In this document: positions 1-10,687 of the stretch, piece after piece | How the letters are laid out: each line of letters opens with the position of its first letter | Numbering within the stretch: the stretch's first letter is position 1 | Notes under the pieces: generated by a model | The model's input: only the letters and a program-made list of their open reading frames with translations | Database searches by the model: none | What the model was told of the DNA's origin: nothing | Program-made: the position numbers and the translations under genes | NCBI RefSeq assembly: GCF_027579695.1 | Contig: NC_083587.1 | Coordinates: forward strand, 8,478,501 to 8,542,500 | Direction of reading: 5' to 3' | Source of the DNA: Neoarius graeffei | Lineage: Eukaryota > Chordata > Actinopteri > Siluriformes > Ariidae | DNA length: 64,000 bases

Positions 1-81
1 GGCCGGGAATACCATCTAGCCCACAGTTCAAGTAGTAGTCCTTTGAGAGTAAATGCTCAGGCTTTTGCAGCATTCTGTTCC

Positions 82-408
82 CTAAAGCTGATGTCGGTAA
101 AAATTCTTTACACAAAGGTTTTCTTGTTTATATAGTAGGGTGTGCAGTTTTTTTTTTTTTTTTTTGAACTGTTCTTCCATGTCCGGATTCTTCCGGAAAA
201 GGAAAGTACATTCCAACATGTAGCCAACACTAGGCCACAAATCTGCACCGTCACTCCATTGGTTTTGAGGAATTTTGTACAGATCATAGCCACTAATAAA
301 CTCTAATTTCCATGTATCCTTCACTTCTTTAAGATTATCCAAGTAATCCGTTAGTAGAGCTTTTTTAGCTGTCTGAAGAAAACTACAACAGCAACGGACG
401 TCTGACAT
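82..408 (-). pseudogene. YqaJ-type transposon protein, N-terminal fragment
   Basis: A 108-residue open frame. Its middle part (LEFISGYDLYKIP, then QWSDGADLWPSV, then EQFKKKKKK) resembles the N-terminal region of large fish and cnidarian proteins that carry a YqaJ-type exonuclease domain. From memory, such proteins are the second gene of ISL2EU-type DNA transposons. The YqaJ catalytic domain itself is not here. A poly-T run at about 147-165 encodes the lysine tract and probably marks decay or slippage. A related fragment of the same protein class is at 32857-33132. The family call rests on recalled motif resemblance only. Confidence 0.4.
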
Positions 409-687
409 CTTTGCTTGGCTTCAGTATGTAAACAAAGTTTGCTTGTCCTACAGGTATAGGGTAGGGTAGTAACCATTGCTAACGTAAATGTGATGTCAGT
501 GTAAGGGGTCTATAGACCGAAAAAGAGCTTCTACCCAAGAGCCATAACTGCACTAAACAGTGCTTGTTTTAAAGGGACCGTGCAATTTAAAAACAAAAAA
601 CAGCAGTGTGAATGTTTTGTGCGTGTATGTCTTTTTAGAGTTTTTGAGTTGTTAATATATATTATATGGACATATTTCTTTATTTTT

Positions 688-835
688 AATAAGCAGATGT
701 TGCACTGGTAGGATGGCATCCAATTTCGTTGTACGATATGCAGTGACACGTTTTTATATTCAAAAGTGGAGCTCTCCGTCTCATGATTTCTCCTTCCACA
801 CACACTTGCCACATTAGTTCGCTACCTGTCAAGTT
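688..835. repeat. 148-bp direct repeat, upstream copy
   Basis: This segment recurs in the same orientation at 1748-1895 with about eight mismatches. The two copies exactly bracket a truncated LINE. On the minus strand the copy stays open and reads LTGSELMWQV then EGEIMRRRAPLLNIK, a peptide I do not recognise. It may be an unusually long target-site duplication or an older tandem duplication. Confidence 0.85.
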
Positions 836-841
836 AAACGT

Positions 842-1747
842 GTAAAAACAAAAATGTCCAAGTCTATTGCAATACTTCATAAAACTAAACACATTCCAAG
901 CCAAAAATCATTGCACGCACTTTATAATTCTCTGCTTGTTCCATACATAACTTATTGTGTGGAGGTCTGGGGAAATGCAATCACAAACCCGATCTTCATA
1001 TTGCAGAAAAGAGCTATTGGGATCATACACAACGTATGTTATAGTGAACCAACCAATCAGTTTATAAACTTGAATGGCCTTAAATTTCGTGATTTTGTGG
1101 ATTACAAAATTGCTCAATTTATGTTTAAAATCAAAAACAAAACTATCCCTGACTGTATTCAGAGTTTTTTTCAAATCAGAGAGAATCATTATGAATTGAA
1201 AGGAACTCATATGTTTGTTAAAACAAAGTTCAGAACAAATGTGAAATAGAGGTGTATATCTATAACAGGAGTTAATTTATGGATTGGTCTTGAAAATGAA
1301 ATTAAACTGTGTAAAGGCCTTAAAGCATACAAACATAAGATTATCAGTAAGTACAAAACTGAGATATGAAATATGTTTGGAAAAAAATGGTTTGATTTAA
1401 ATTTGATCCAGCTACTTGATATGTAACGCTACAGAATACGAACACGGCAAAATCCAATATGTATGTTTTGGTGTTCATTTGAAATTAAAAGCTGTAAAAT
1501 TGTATTGAACAAAATGTAACAGATACTATTGTTACTATTATAATTTTAGGGTTTTTTTTCCTTTTTATTTCTTTCCTTAATTCCTTTGGCATAAAAAAAA
1601 AGATTTATTAATTTATGAAATGTGATGAGGGTAGACGCATTAAGCTTTTGCTTCAGTCTAATCCTTTTCGGTCTTTCTTGCTGATATGTATGTAACCAGT
1701 GTGTGTTATTGAAAGTTGAAATGACCGAAATAAATAATTAAATCTAA
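842..1747 (+). mobile_element. 5'-truncated LINE, 3' end only
   Basis: Only the C-terminal end of a non-LTR reverse transcriptase and the 3' tail are present. The readable frame is 854-1249, ending in a stop, with further LINE-like residues (GVNLWIGLENEIKLCK) in the following sequence, so the copy is degraded. The 3' tail is AT-rich and ends in a short AAATAAAT-type stretch before the downstream direct repeat. The element lies between two 148-bp direct repeats. Confidence 0.7.
854..1249 (+). pseudogene. LINE reverse transcriptase, C-terminal fragment
   Basis: The 131-residue frame carries the motif series usual at the C-terminal end of Jockey/L2-type reverse transcriptases: SLHALYNSLLVPYITYC, then VWGN, then ILQKRAIGII, then a LKFRDF...FMFKIKN segment. 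The catalytic palm (YADD or FADD) lies upstream and is missing, as expected for a 5'-truncated insertion. It cannot encode an active enzyme. Confidence 0.7.
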
Positions 1748-1895
1748 AATAAGCAGATGTTGCACTGGTAGGATGGCGTCCAATTTCGTTGTACGATATG
1801 CAATGACACACTTTTATATTCAAAAGCGGAGCTCTCCGTCTCATGATTTCTCCTTCCACATACACTTGCCACATTAGTTCACTACCCGTCAAGTT
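1748..1895. repeat. 148-bp direct repeat, downstream copy
   Basis: Partner of 688-835, same orientation, about 95 percent identical by eye. It begins right after the LINE tail. The minus-strand frame stays open across this copy too. Confidence 0.85.
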
Positions 1896-4039
1896 TATTT
1901 TTGAACATCAACATGCTTCAGGATATGTTGCATAATCACGATCACCTACTTCTATGTTTGAGTTGAGAGAGATTTCTTTCACAGCTACCCTAACTTGCAA
2001 AAGAACAGGTAGCTTTTCCACTGGCAGTAGTTATTTAAAAAAAAACAGACAGAATAATAGTGTTTCCCTCAGGATTTTGTGAAACTAGGGTCAGTGGCCC
2101 TCGCTCTGGGGGCATGCTCCCCTGTGAGATAATTTTGTTTATTTTAAAGTTAAATGTATCAAACTGGTGCACTTTGAGAGCAAAATTAAGAGTTTTAGAT
2201 CTATGAAGAACTTGTACAAAACAATTTTGTGCTTTAGTAATTTAAGCATAAACACACTGGTTGTATCGATATGAATGGTGATGCCACAGCAAAAAGGCCA
2301 AACCCGCAAAGCATGGTTAAGGAGTTTCACAGTTCATAAACAGTTAAAAAAATGACTAGAGCATACACTTCAGCCCTCAAAGAAATGAAGCAGAAGTGGT
2401 TACCTGTGTTCAACCGGTTTATTTATTTTTTTAGAAAATTTAAAATATTGAATAGAGAACATGCAGAATAATTTCATTTTAGCCAAAAATAAACCTATTT
2501 TGAACTCTGGTTAGAGCATGCACTTGTGTTTTGAATGACGAATACATGCTACCGGATGTGTTGGCAGCTTTTCTGACTCAAATAAGCTAAAACTCTACAA
2601 ATTTAACCGTGCACTGTTTTCAAGCGAGGAGATGAGATTCGGACATGCTGATGTTAACGTTCTCTAAGCTCAAGTTTGATGAATGCTAATTATCAATGCT
2701 AACTTCTCCATTGATGTTATCTGTTTGCTGTTTTAAATTGATAACCATTGTATTGTGTTTGGACTAGTGGATGACTGGAGTGGACACTTCATGTTATCAG
2801 TCTCAAATCAAATGGTGTTTGTGTTCTGAAAATGCTTCCGTCACTACAGTCTAGGTAACTCATGGAAAACACTGTAATGAGCGTTGCCTCACGTTTTTAA
2901 TAAATGATACAATTGCCTGTCTGATTTACCTATCTGTTTTAATAATTATTTGACAATCTGCTGTCATGCAATCTGGGTCAAATTTTGCAAATGACCTTCT
3001 AGCCCATCATAATGTGTGTGACATTCTTCATAATCGATAGCCAACTTTTAATTTGGTGTGCCTTGACATTCTGATTTGACCTTTAATGTGCTTCAGCCCC
3101 AACAAGCTTGGAAATCTCTGGTACATATGATAATCAGTTATGGTTGGGCAAGTTACAGCAGTTTTAAGTGAACATGCAGCCTAGCCCATCTGTAAAGTCC
3201 TTCCCGCTCCATGCAGTCAGGCACATTGGGCGGCGCTGACCTTCGTTTCCATAGCCCTCGGCCTCTCACCTATACAGCTAGGGTTACAGGGGGGCTAGTC
3301 CTCTGGTAACCGCGAGAGGCAACAGCCTAGTCTATAGCTATGTTTTAATGTCCATTTTAAGCTCTTCATTCTGGTCCTTGAAAATGGCATTGCAGGCCAA
3401 TTCAGGGTGCTGATGCCCAAACAGTTTGTAGATTTATTTATTTTTTTAAACATTTGGAAGCCTATGCCTCTAATGCCTGGTTTGTTTGTTTTTTTAGCTC
3501 CTCCTTAAATTTTTGACCTTTCCATGGCTTTTGTTTCACTGCTGCACACTGCTTTTGCATTAGTGTAGAATGTTAATGTGCATTAGCTAACTTGGTTGTG
3601 ATTGACCGGTGAGAACACGTATGCTGTCATGTGAACCTGAAATGACAGGCCCACAGAGAGGGCCGGTAAAAGCATGGCAAAACAAAATCTCTGTTCATTA
3701 TGCCCTGACGAATAAATGTGACCCAAGATAGCTGGTTCTGTTAACACAGTCATCCTAGCTTACTTCTCAAGGGAATTTTTACAGCTAGGGGAAATATCCT
3801 GAGCAAAATCCATTCCAGTATGTTGCCTTCCCTCTTTTTCACATTCCTGACCGTAGTTGGGAAGCGGGAGTGAATCCGGTTTGCTAGACTCGCTCACTTC
3901 CCTGCTCGTATGGCTTTCATAATGCTCCTGGATTCTAACGGGTATATGAGTCAGGACACACACACGACATTGGTCTGAACAAACATCTTCATATGAAAAT
4001 AGGGCTCATCACCATTACAGTCATGGCTAACTCCACATA
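1896..4039. other. Non-coding stretch, no gene seen
   Basis: AT-rich sequence with no convincing exon. Short open frames such as 2139-2330 and 3760-3963 (both minus) match nothing I recognise. About 2090-2125 has a GC-rich palindromic patch with CTCTGGGGGCATGCTCCCC, a type of motif found in dispersed fish repeats. It could be an intron or 5' flank of the PRDM9-like gene. Confidence 0.5.
3185..3335. repeat. GC-rich dispersed-repeat-like segment
   Basis: A locally GC-rich block in AT-rich surroundings. On the minus strand it contains a GGTCAGCGCCGCCCAATGTG-type core followed by GGAAGGAC. This resembles a short dispersed element I remember from other fish genes, but I cannot name the family. 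Confidence 0.3.
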
Positions 4040-4264
4040 CAGTGCTCAGCGTAAATGAGTACACCCCCTTTGAAAAGGAACATTTTAAACAATATCTCAA
4101 TGAACACAATTTCCAAAATGTTGGCAAGACAAAGTTTAAAATAACATCTGTAATTTATAACGTGAAAGTAAGGTTAATAATATAACTTGGATTACACATT
4201 TTCAGTTTTACTCAAATTAGGGTGGTGCAAAAATGAGTACACCCCACAACAAAAACTACTGCAT

Positions 4265-5158
4265 CTAGTACTTTGTATGGCCTCCATGATTTTTAATGAC
4301 AACACCAAGTCTTCTAGGTATGGAATGAACAAGTTGGCGACATTTTGCAACATCAATCTTTTTCCATTCTTCAACAATGACTTTTAGTGACCGGATGCTG
4401 GATGGAGAGTGATGCTCAACTTGTCTCTTCAGAATTCCCCATAGGTGTTCGATTGGGTTCAGATCAGGAGACATACTTGGCCACTGAATCACTTTCACCC
4501 TGTTCTTCTTCAGAAATCCAACAGTGGCCTTAGATGTGTGTTTAGGATTATTGCCATGTTGGAAAAGTGCATAACGACCAAGGGCACGGAGTGATGGTAG
4601 CATCTTCTCTTTCAGTATAGAGCAATACATCTGTGAATTCATGATGCCATCAATGAAATGCAGCTCCCCGACACCAGCAGCACTCATGCAGCCCCACATA
4701 AGGACACTGTCACCACCATGTTTCACTGTAGGCACCATGCATTTTTCTTTGTATTCCTCACCTTTGTGACGCCATACAGTTTTGAAGCCATCAGTTCCAA
4801 AAACATTTATCTTGGTCTCCTCACTCCAGAGTATAGAGTCCCAGTAGGCTTCATCTTTGTTAGCATGGGCCCTGGCAAACTCGAGGCGGGCTTTTTTGTG
4901 CCTGGGCTTTAGGAGAGGCTTCTTTCGTGGACGGCATCCATGCATGCCATTCCTCTGCAGTGTACGCCGTATTGTGTCACCGGAAATAGTCACCCCAGTT
5001 TGGCTTTCTACTTTAGGTAACTGCAGTGAACTTGCATGCCAATTTTCTTCAACCCTTCCCATCAGAAGACGCTCCTGTCGAGGTGTTAACTTCCGTGGAC
5101 GACCTGGACGTCTCTGTGAGATGGTTGCAGTTCCAGCTTTCTTAAATTTTTGTACCAC
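4265..5158 (-). pseudogene. Tc1-like transposase, N-terminus missing
   Basis: A 297-residue frame from the first helix-turn-helix (VQKFKKAGTATISQRRPGRP) to the typical GGHTKY end. Family members are near 340 residues. The missing start lies where the inverted 3' end has replaced the 5' region. The catalytic triad looks damaged: the first aspartate motif reads WSEETKINVFG where WSDET is usual, the second reads QHGNNPKHTS where QHDNNPKHT is usual, and the glutamate (NPIEHLW) is kept. It is therefore probably inactive. It belongs to the plain Tc1/mariner DNA transposons. Confidence 0.88.
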
Positions 5159-5214
5159 TTTTTCTACAGTATTCTGACTGATAAGCTTTGCTGATCATCT
5201 TGTAGCCTTCACCT

Positions 5215-5421
5215 TTGTGGTGTAAAGAAATTTATTTTCTTTGGGGAATTCTGAAGAGAAAAGTTGAGCATCACTCTCCATCCAGCATCCAGTCACTAAA
5301 AGAGGTCATTGTTGAAGAATGGAAAAAGATTGATGTTGCAAAATATCACCAACTTGTTCATTCCATGCCTAGAAAACTTGTTGATGTCATTAAAAATCAT
5401 GGAGGCCATACAAAGTACTAG
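5215..5421 (+). pseudogene. Inverted duplicate of the Tc1 transposase C-terminus
   Basis: This plus-strand frame repeats the last 60 or so residues of the transposase encoded on the opposite strand ([16 protein letters not shown] through NHGGHTKY). It is the coding part of the inverted 3' end that now forms the other terminus of the element. It is not a gene of its own. Confidence 0.85.
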
Positions 5422-5659
5422 ATGTAGTAGTTTCTGTTGTGGGGTGTACTCATTTTTGCACCACCCTAATTTGAGTAAAACTGAAAAAAAAAAAAACGTG
5501 TAATCTAAGTTATATTATTAACCTTACTTTCACGTTATAAGTTAAACAGATGTTATATTAAACTTTGTCTTGTCAACATTTTGGAAATTGCTTGTGTTCA
5601 TTGAGATTGTTTAAAATGTTACTTTTCAAAGGGGGTGTACTCATTTATGCTGAGTACTG

Positions 5660-6358
5660 TAACTTCTGCATAGTGACAAAACCAGCCATATGCTGGGGGG
5701 GAATCCGGCTAAACCCCTCCTGCAACAGGTCCTCTTAAAACTGCAGGGCATATTTTACAAGTACCATGCAACTATCTGAGGAAATTATGATTAAAACATT
5801 GATAGAATTAGACTAAAATTAAAATTGAGTTCCATTGATGAAATCTTGACCAAAAAAAAAGACTAAAATGTAACTACTATTTTCAGGACACAAGACTAAA
5901 AGTAAATTTAAAATAATTTAAATTAAAGATGAACACTGCTACACTGAACTAAAACAACATTGGCGCCCAAATAAATATTACTTGTACAGATAAAAAAATA
6001 TTTTATATAAAACCCATTTAGAGACAGAACTGACTTTTAAAGTTGTGTATTTTTGTAGCTGTCTGTTTAGAGACCAAAACACAAGGGACAGATGGATATT
6101 TATCAGAGAGGTCTGAGTCACAGCACAGCTTTGCCATGTCAGAAGTAAAGGCTTTTATGAGAAACCTTTCCTTTGGCTAAATTCTGATAAAGCCTTGCCT
6201 GCATTTTCCTATAGTTACTAAATTCATCTCGGAGCTTGTCAGCTGTTTTGTGAATCTTACGATACAGTCAAAAACCTTTAATTCAGCCTTTGTGAGGCTT
6301 AATAATTTTGGCATGAGTCATTGTTCTTGTTTCTGTAAACCTCATTTAAAGCCATATA
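5660..6358. other. Non-coding stretch between two Tc1-like elements
   Basis: AT-rich sequence with A-runs. I see no exon, tRNA or recognisable repeat. Confidence 0.5.
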
Positions 6359-6594
6359 CAGTGGGGCAAAAAAGTATTTAGTCAGTCACCAATTGTGCAA
6401 GTTTTCCCAAAGATGAGAGAGGCCTGTAATTTTCATCATAGGCATACCGCAACTATGAGAGACAAAATGAGAAGAAAAAAAAATCCAGAAAATCACATTG
6501 TATGATTTTTAAAGAATTTATTTGCAAATTATGGTGGAAAATAAGTATTTGGTCAATAACAAAAGTTAATCTCAATACTTTGTTATATACCCTT

Positions 6595-6818
6595 TGTTGG
6601 CAATGACAGAGGTCAGACGTTTTCTGTAAGTCTTCACAAGGTTTTCACACACTGTTGCTGGTATTTTGGCCCATTCCTCCATGCAGATCTCCTCTAGAGC
6701 AGTGATGTTTTGGGGCTGTCACTGGGCAACACGGACTTTCAACTCCCTCCAAAGATTTTCTATGGGGTTGAGATCTGGAGACTGGCTAGGCCACTCCAGG
6801 ACCTTGAAATGCTTCTTA
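6595..6818 (-). pseudogene. Tc1-like transposase, C-terminal third
   Basis: Minus-strand remnant of the same transposase beyond the insertion, covering the [14 protein letters not shown]-type region. The matching DNA is the stretch with CCTCCAAAGATTTTCTATGG. It ends near 6595, where the usual [10 protein letters not shown]-like terminus is encoded. It was separated from its N-terminal part by the 6819-9273 insertion. Confidence 0.75.
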
Positions 6819-7495
6819 CAGGGATGAGAATTTTCCACCGATTGGCGGATTTCTGACTTTTTCAGACCAAAATGATCGTTTTTGAGATCGATGTAAATCC
6901 GTTGAGAAAAAATTTTTTTTTTGGGGGGGGGGGTATGATTAATGATCTGTGGTCACCTTATAACACAGACATCCCAAGTCTACCGGAAGTTCTGGGAGTC
7001 TCCTGCATATTGATAGAAGCGAGCAAGAGCGTGCGCGCGCAACATTAAGGTCTGCATCACGCATCTTAGAATGTGCGCGCGCGAGGGGGTGCGTGAGGGA
7101 GACTGTGTGCAGTGTTGCCAGATACTGCTGATGTTTTCCAGCCCAAAATATGTTCAAAACCTGCCAAAAGGCACTTAAAACCACCCAATCTGGCAACACT
7201 GCCTGTGTGCCTGTTCATGTAGCGCATGCCAGACAAAGAGCATCTTGATTGGGTTACTCAGCAAAATAAGCCAATCAGCTTTCAGTGTGGGCGGGCTTTT
7301 ATCTTTTTTTTTTTTCCTCGAGGACCGGAGTTTTCAGTTGTATTGAGTCAGTGCAGCCTACAGGATCGGCATGACAGAGAGCGCGCGCCCCCAAAAATAT
7401 ATATCAATTACATGTCATATATGTGTGTATCTTTTATAAATGGGGTTAGCTTATCTAATGTAGCATGTTGGGGAGAATCATAGTATCATATCTAT

Positions 7496-8486
7496 TGCCG
7501 CTTTTCCACTACAAACGCGGCTGAGCCGTGCCGTGCCGAGTCGAGCTGAGCGGGGCTGTTGGAGTTGCATTTCGACTACAACCGCGCTGAACCGTGCTGG
7601 CTGGAAGTGGGTGGACACATTGGGTGGAGTTAGCGAAAGTGGGTGGACGTCACGTGATGTCGTTAAGCAGCGCAAACAGTGACATCAGTGACAGTGGCGG
7701 AACAAGTCAGAGCCGGGCCGGGGCAAATGACCGGGCCCTTTATTAAAGCTTATCATAACATCATTTTAGGCTACAAAATGTCCGCAACTGCGGTGTTTAC
7801 CAATTTCAACACTACCGGGTGCAACTATGTTATTTAGTACATCAAGTCCTTCAAACGAACATGTAACTCAGAAACAAAAAAACATTAGGCGACATACTGT
7901 ACATGGCTCATAATAAAACATCAATAGCCTACTGCGCGCATTATTTGAAGGGCATACGACGAGCCTTGCGCTCCGCGAACTCGTCCACGATGCTCTGTAT
8001 GTCACTGATTCAGTGATCTTTTAAGCGGTAGTCTCACGACCCGAATAGTAAACAATAAACATGGAGGACATGGAGTCGTTAGTGTTGCTGGTCTTGGTGC
8101 TGTGGCTTGTTGTCACCGACAACGCCAACAGATACTGGCAAGAGCGTATAGATGAGGCGAGGCGCATAAGGCTTCAGAAATTCTCGTAATTCTTCTTCTT
8201 CCGGGTTTACGGTGTTTACAGATCCCAGCGCACTCGCGGGGCGTGTGTGGGCATGTGAGGACACTCCTCCTCACCAATCACTGCACAGGGGAGTGTCCGC
8301 TCACGCCCCCAGCCTCACTCGGCACGGTTTGGCTCGCTTCAGCCCCACTCCAAAACGGTGCGAGTTTTAGGGGCTAAGCAGGGCTGAAACGAGCTGAGTC
8401 GTGCTGTTTTTTGGTAGTCGAAACGCGAGCCGTGTCGGGCTGAAGTGAGCTGAAGTGAGCTGAAAAAGGGTAATGGAAAAGGGCCA
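7496..8486. mobile_element. Harbinger-like MITE, long form
   Basis: The ends are TGCCGCTTTTCCACTAC and, inverted, TGGCCCTTTTCCATTAC, with the 3-bp duplication TAT at 7493-7495 and 8487-8489. The terminal regions carry many GAGCCG and GAGCTG short repeats in inverted orientation. A related, shorter copy is at 11348-12032. Both carry the same 42-codon reading frame. The 3-bp duplication and the frame's resemblance to Harbinger N-termini suggest a deletion derivative of a PIF/Harbinger element. Confidence 0.75.
8061..8189 (+). CDS. Short frame kept in a Harbinger-like MITE (42 aa)
   Basis: The frame starts MEDMESLVLLVLVLWLVV and ends RIRLQKFS. A leucine-rich start followed by an RYWQERIDEARRIR segment resembles the N-terminus of fish Harbinger transposases, which often begin with a leucine run and then an arginine-rich stretch. 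The same frame, with one residue changed (N to H), is present in the MITE at 11348-12032. It may be only the leftover first exon of the parent transposase. I cannot tell whether it is expressed. Confidence 0.45.
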   Translation: MEDMESLVLLVLVLWLVVTDNANRYWQERIDEARRIRLQKFS

Positions 8487-9241
8487 TATATTTCTGATGA
8501 AATTTTAAGTATGATAGCATGTATAACTCTCCTACTTATTGCTCATTTCATGGGGGGGGGGGGGGGGGGGGGAATGCTGGTGTGTGCCGCGCGGGAGCAT
8601 CTGCCCAAATTTTTTAGGCCGAGATGAACTTGTAGTTTTTGATTTAAAAAAAATTTCCAATATGTAATTCCCATTGTACATGCCTGTTCTTTAATTCAAA
8701 ATCACCATCTCGATCTTCAGATTGACCACATGGTATATGTATTACATTACACAACATCCTGTCCAGATAAAACCTAGTTAGTCCACACAACAGTTGAAAG
8801 GGAAGTGATAAGTGATGTTGAATGTTGCCTGCTTAATATGCAAGACCTCCTGATAATATCAGAAGAAAGCTTAAGAGAATTATATGATAGAACTTTTTTC
8901 TGGTTTGCACTTCATTTTAAAGGATTAGAGTATTCAAAGACATGAATAGCTAAAATGCAGAAATATAATACTGTAGAGCTCGTTTATATTAAAAGGTGCA
9001 TTGATTTTTTTGAAATCATCAAATGTGAATTGATTAAAAACAAGTCTCTTGTACCATATTAATCATTTTCACCTGGGAGTCCACCAAGAAGGGGAATTTA
9101 TTTCCAAATAAATTGCAAATTTTTGCTGATAAAATTAATAGTTTTGGGGTTAAAAAAAAAAAAAAAAGCCAAAAATCATTAGCTCCATGGGCCCCCCCCC
9201 CCCCGGGCCCTGCCTCGCCCCGCCCCGCCCCGGTTTTTTCA

Positions 9242-10055
9242 GACTTTTAAAATATTTTTCATTCTCATCCCTGTTCTTACGAAGCCACTCCTTCGTTGCC
9301 CGGGCGGTGTGTTTGGGATCATTGTCATGCTGAAAGACCCAGCCACGTTTCATCTTCAATGCCCTTGCTGATGGAAGGAGGTTTTCACTCAAAATCTCAC
9401 GATACATGGCCCCATCCATTCTTTCCTTTACACGGATCAGTCGTCCTGGTCCCTTTGCAGAAAAACAGCCCCAAAGCATGATGTTTCCACCCCCATGCTT
9501 CACAGTAGGTATGGTGTTCTTTGGATGCAACTCAGCATTCTTTCTCCTCCAAACACGACAAGTTGAGTTTTTACCAAAAAGTTCTATTTTGGTTTCATCT
9601 GACCATATGACATTTTCCCAATCCTCTTCTGGATCATCCAAATGCTCTCTAGCAAACTTCAGACGGGCCTGGACATGTACTGGCTTAAGCAGGGGGACAC
9701 GTCTGGCACTGCAGGATTTGAGTCCCTGGCGGCGTAGTGTGTTACTGATGGTAGCCTTTGTTACTTTGGTCCCAGCTCTCTGCAGGTCATTCACTAGGAA
9801 CCCCTGTGTGGTTCTGGGATTTTTGCTCACCGTTCTTGTGATCATTTTGACCCCACGGGGTGAGATCTTGCGTGGAGCCCCAGATCGAGGGAGATTATCA
9901 GTGGTCTTGTATGTCTTCCATTTTCTAATAATTGCTCCCACAGTTGATTTCTTCACACCAAGCTGCTTACCTATTGCAGATTCAGTCTTCCCAGCCTGGT
10001 GCAGGTCTACAATTTTGTTTCTGGTGTCCTTTGACAGCTCTTTGGTCTTGGCCAT
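9242..10055 (-). pseudogene. Tc1-like transposase, N-terminal two thirds
   Basis: Starts with [20 protein letters not shown], a usual Tc1 start, and continues through two helix-turn-helix regions ([34 protein letters not shown]) and a GRPR-like hook ([13 protein letters not shown]). Both catalytic aspartate motifs are present ([12 protein letters not shown] and [11 protein letters not shown]). The frame is interrupted just after EWLRKNR by the 6819-9273 insertion. The glutamate region lies on the far side of that insertion. The reading frame running on to 9150 is insertion sequence. Confidence 0.88.
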
Positions 10056-10449
10056 AGTGGAGTTTGGAGTGTGACTGTTTGAGGTTGTGGACAGGTGTCT
10101 TTTATACTGATAACGAGTTCAAACAGGTGCCATTAATACAGGTAACGAGTGGAGGACAAAGGAGCCTCTTAAAGAAGTTGTTACAGGTCTGTGAGAGCCA
10201 GAAGTCTTGCTTGTTTGTAGGTGACCAAATACTTATTTTACCGAGGAATTTACCAATTAATTCATTAAAAATCCTACAGTGTGATTTCCTGGATTCTTTC
10301 CCCCCCATTCTGTCTCATAGCTGAAGTGGACCTATGATGAAAATTACAGGCCACTCTCATCTTTTTAAGTGGGAGAACTTGCACAATTGGTGGCTGACTA
10401 AATACTTTAAAAAAATAAATAAATAAATAAATGTGGTATTTTTCTACAG

Positions 10450-10517
10450 GTATGCAGGAGCATGCAGTGTGAAGAATACATCAATGCCAAAAGAGAGACG
10501 CATGTGAATTGGATGAG
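10450..10517 (+). CDS. prdm9: PRDM9-like SET-domain exon (C-terminal part, first visible)
   Basis: This 68-bp exon lies between an acceptor (TTTTTCTACAG) and a donor (AG, then GTGAGC). It reads VCRSMQCEEYINAKRETHVN then WM, matching the part of the PRDM9 SET domain just before NWMRYVNCAR. The exon begins in phase 0 and ends two bases into an arginine codon completed by the next exon. The family writes methyl marks on histone H3 (lysines 4 and 36) at recombination sites in meiosis. Earlier exons (KRAB, SSXRD, pre-SET knuckle and the first SET part) are not recognisable in 1-10449, so they are upstream of the window, lost, or missed by me. Confidence 0.82.
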
Positions 10518-10687
10518 GTGAGCAGTACACTAGCTGTTGGGTCGTTTTTGTGATTTGATTTTACAGCTCTTCATTTGTTGGAAGAACTTTATCTTCATGT
10601 CATTGATATCTCCACCATGCTTTCTCCAAGTCTGTAACTCTGATCTGATTTTTTACCTTTTTCTGAAACGTTGCCTCACTCTTTTAG

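Larger units (their letters stand above)
4040..5659 (-). mobile_element. Tc1-like element with both ends derived from one end
   Basis: The termini are CAGTGCTCAGCGTAAATGAG and, inverted, CAGTACTCAGCATAAATGAG, with TA dinucleotides at 4038-4039 and 5660-5661. The minus-strand transposase occupies 4265-5158. The upstream end is not a normal 5' region: 5246-5659 is an inverted copy of 4040-4441, including the C-terminal coding part. The element therefore has terminal inverted repeats of about 400 bp made from its 3' end. The same junction occurs in the copy at 33886-35991, so this rearranged form appears to have transposed. Confidence 0.9.
6819..9273. mobile_element. Unclassified TIR element inserted in a Tc1 transposase
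   Basis: The ends are CAGGGATGAGAAT and its inverse ATTCTCATCCCTG, flanked by direct copies of TTCTTA at 6813-6818 and 9274-9279. Removing the insert restores the Tc1 sequence, which fixes the borders. The CAG start suggests a hAT-type element, but hAT duplications are usually 8 bp. No transposase is visible. It contains a CpG-rich region at about 6990-7215, a G-run near 8551-8572, a C-run near 9188-9204 and a 991-bp Harbinger-like MITE at 7496-8486. Confidence 0.72.
6359..10409 (-). mobile_element. Tc1-like element split by another insertion
   Basis: The left terminus CAGTGGGGCAAAAAAGTATT follows a TA. The right end has the inverted match (TTGCACAATTGGTGGCTGAC then TAAATACTTT) but loses its last bases to an AAAT microsatellite at 10410-10430. 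Transposase pieces lie at 9242-10055 (N-terminal two thirds) and 6595-6818 (C-terminal third), both minus. They are separated by a 2.45-kb insertion at 6819-9273 flanked by the 6-bp duplication TTCTTA. Confidence 0.88.

Noticed and set aside
3760-3963. A 67-residue minus-strand frame as a host exon
   Set aside because: No recognisable domain, no convincing splice sites, and composition typical of chance open frames.
9406-10074. A 222-residue plus-strand frame opposite the Tc1 transposase
   Set aside because: It is the antisense shadow of the transposase at 9242-10055, which has clear catalytic motifs.
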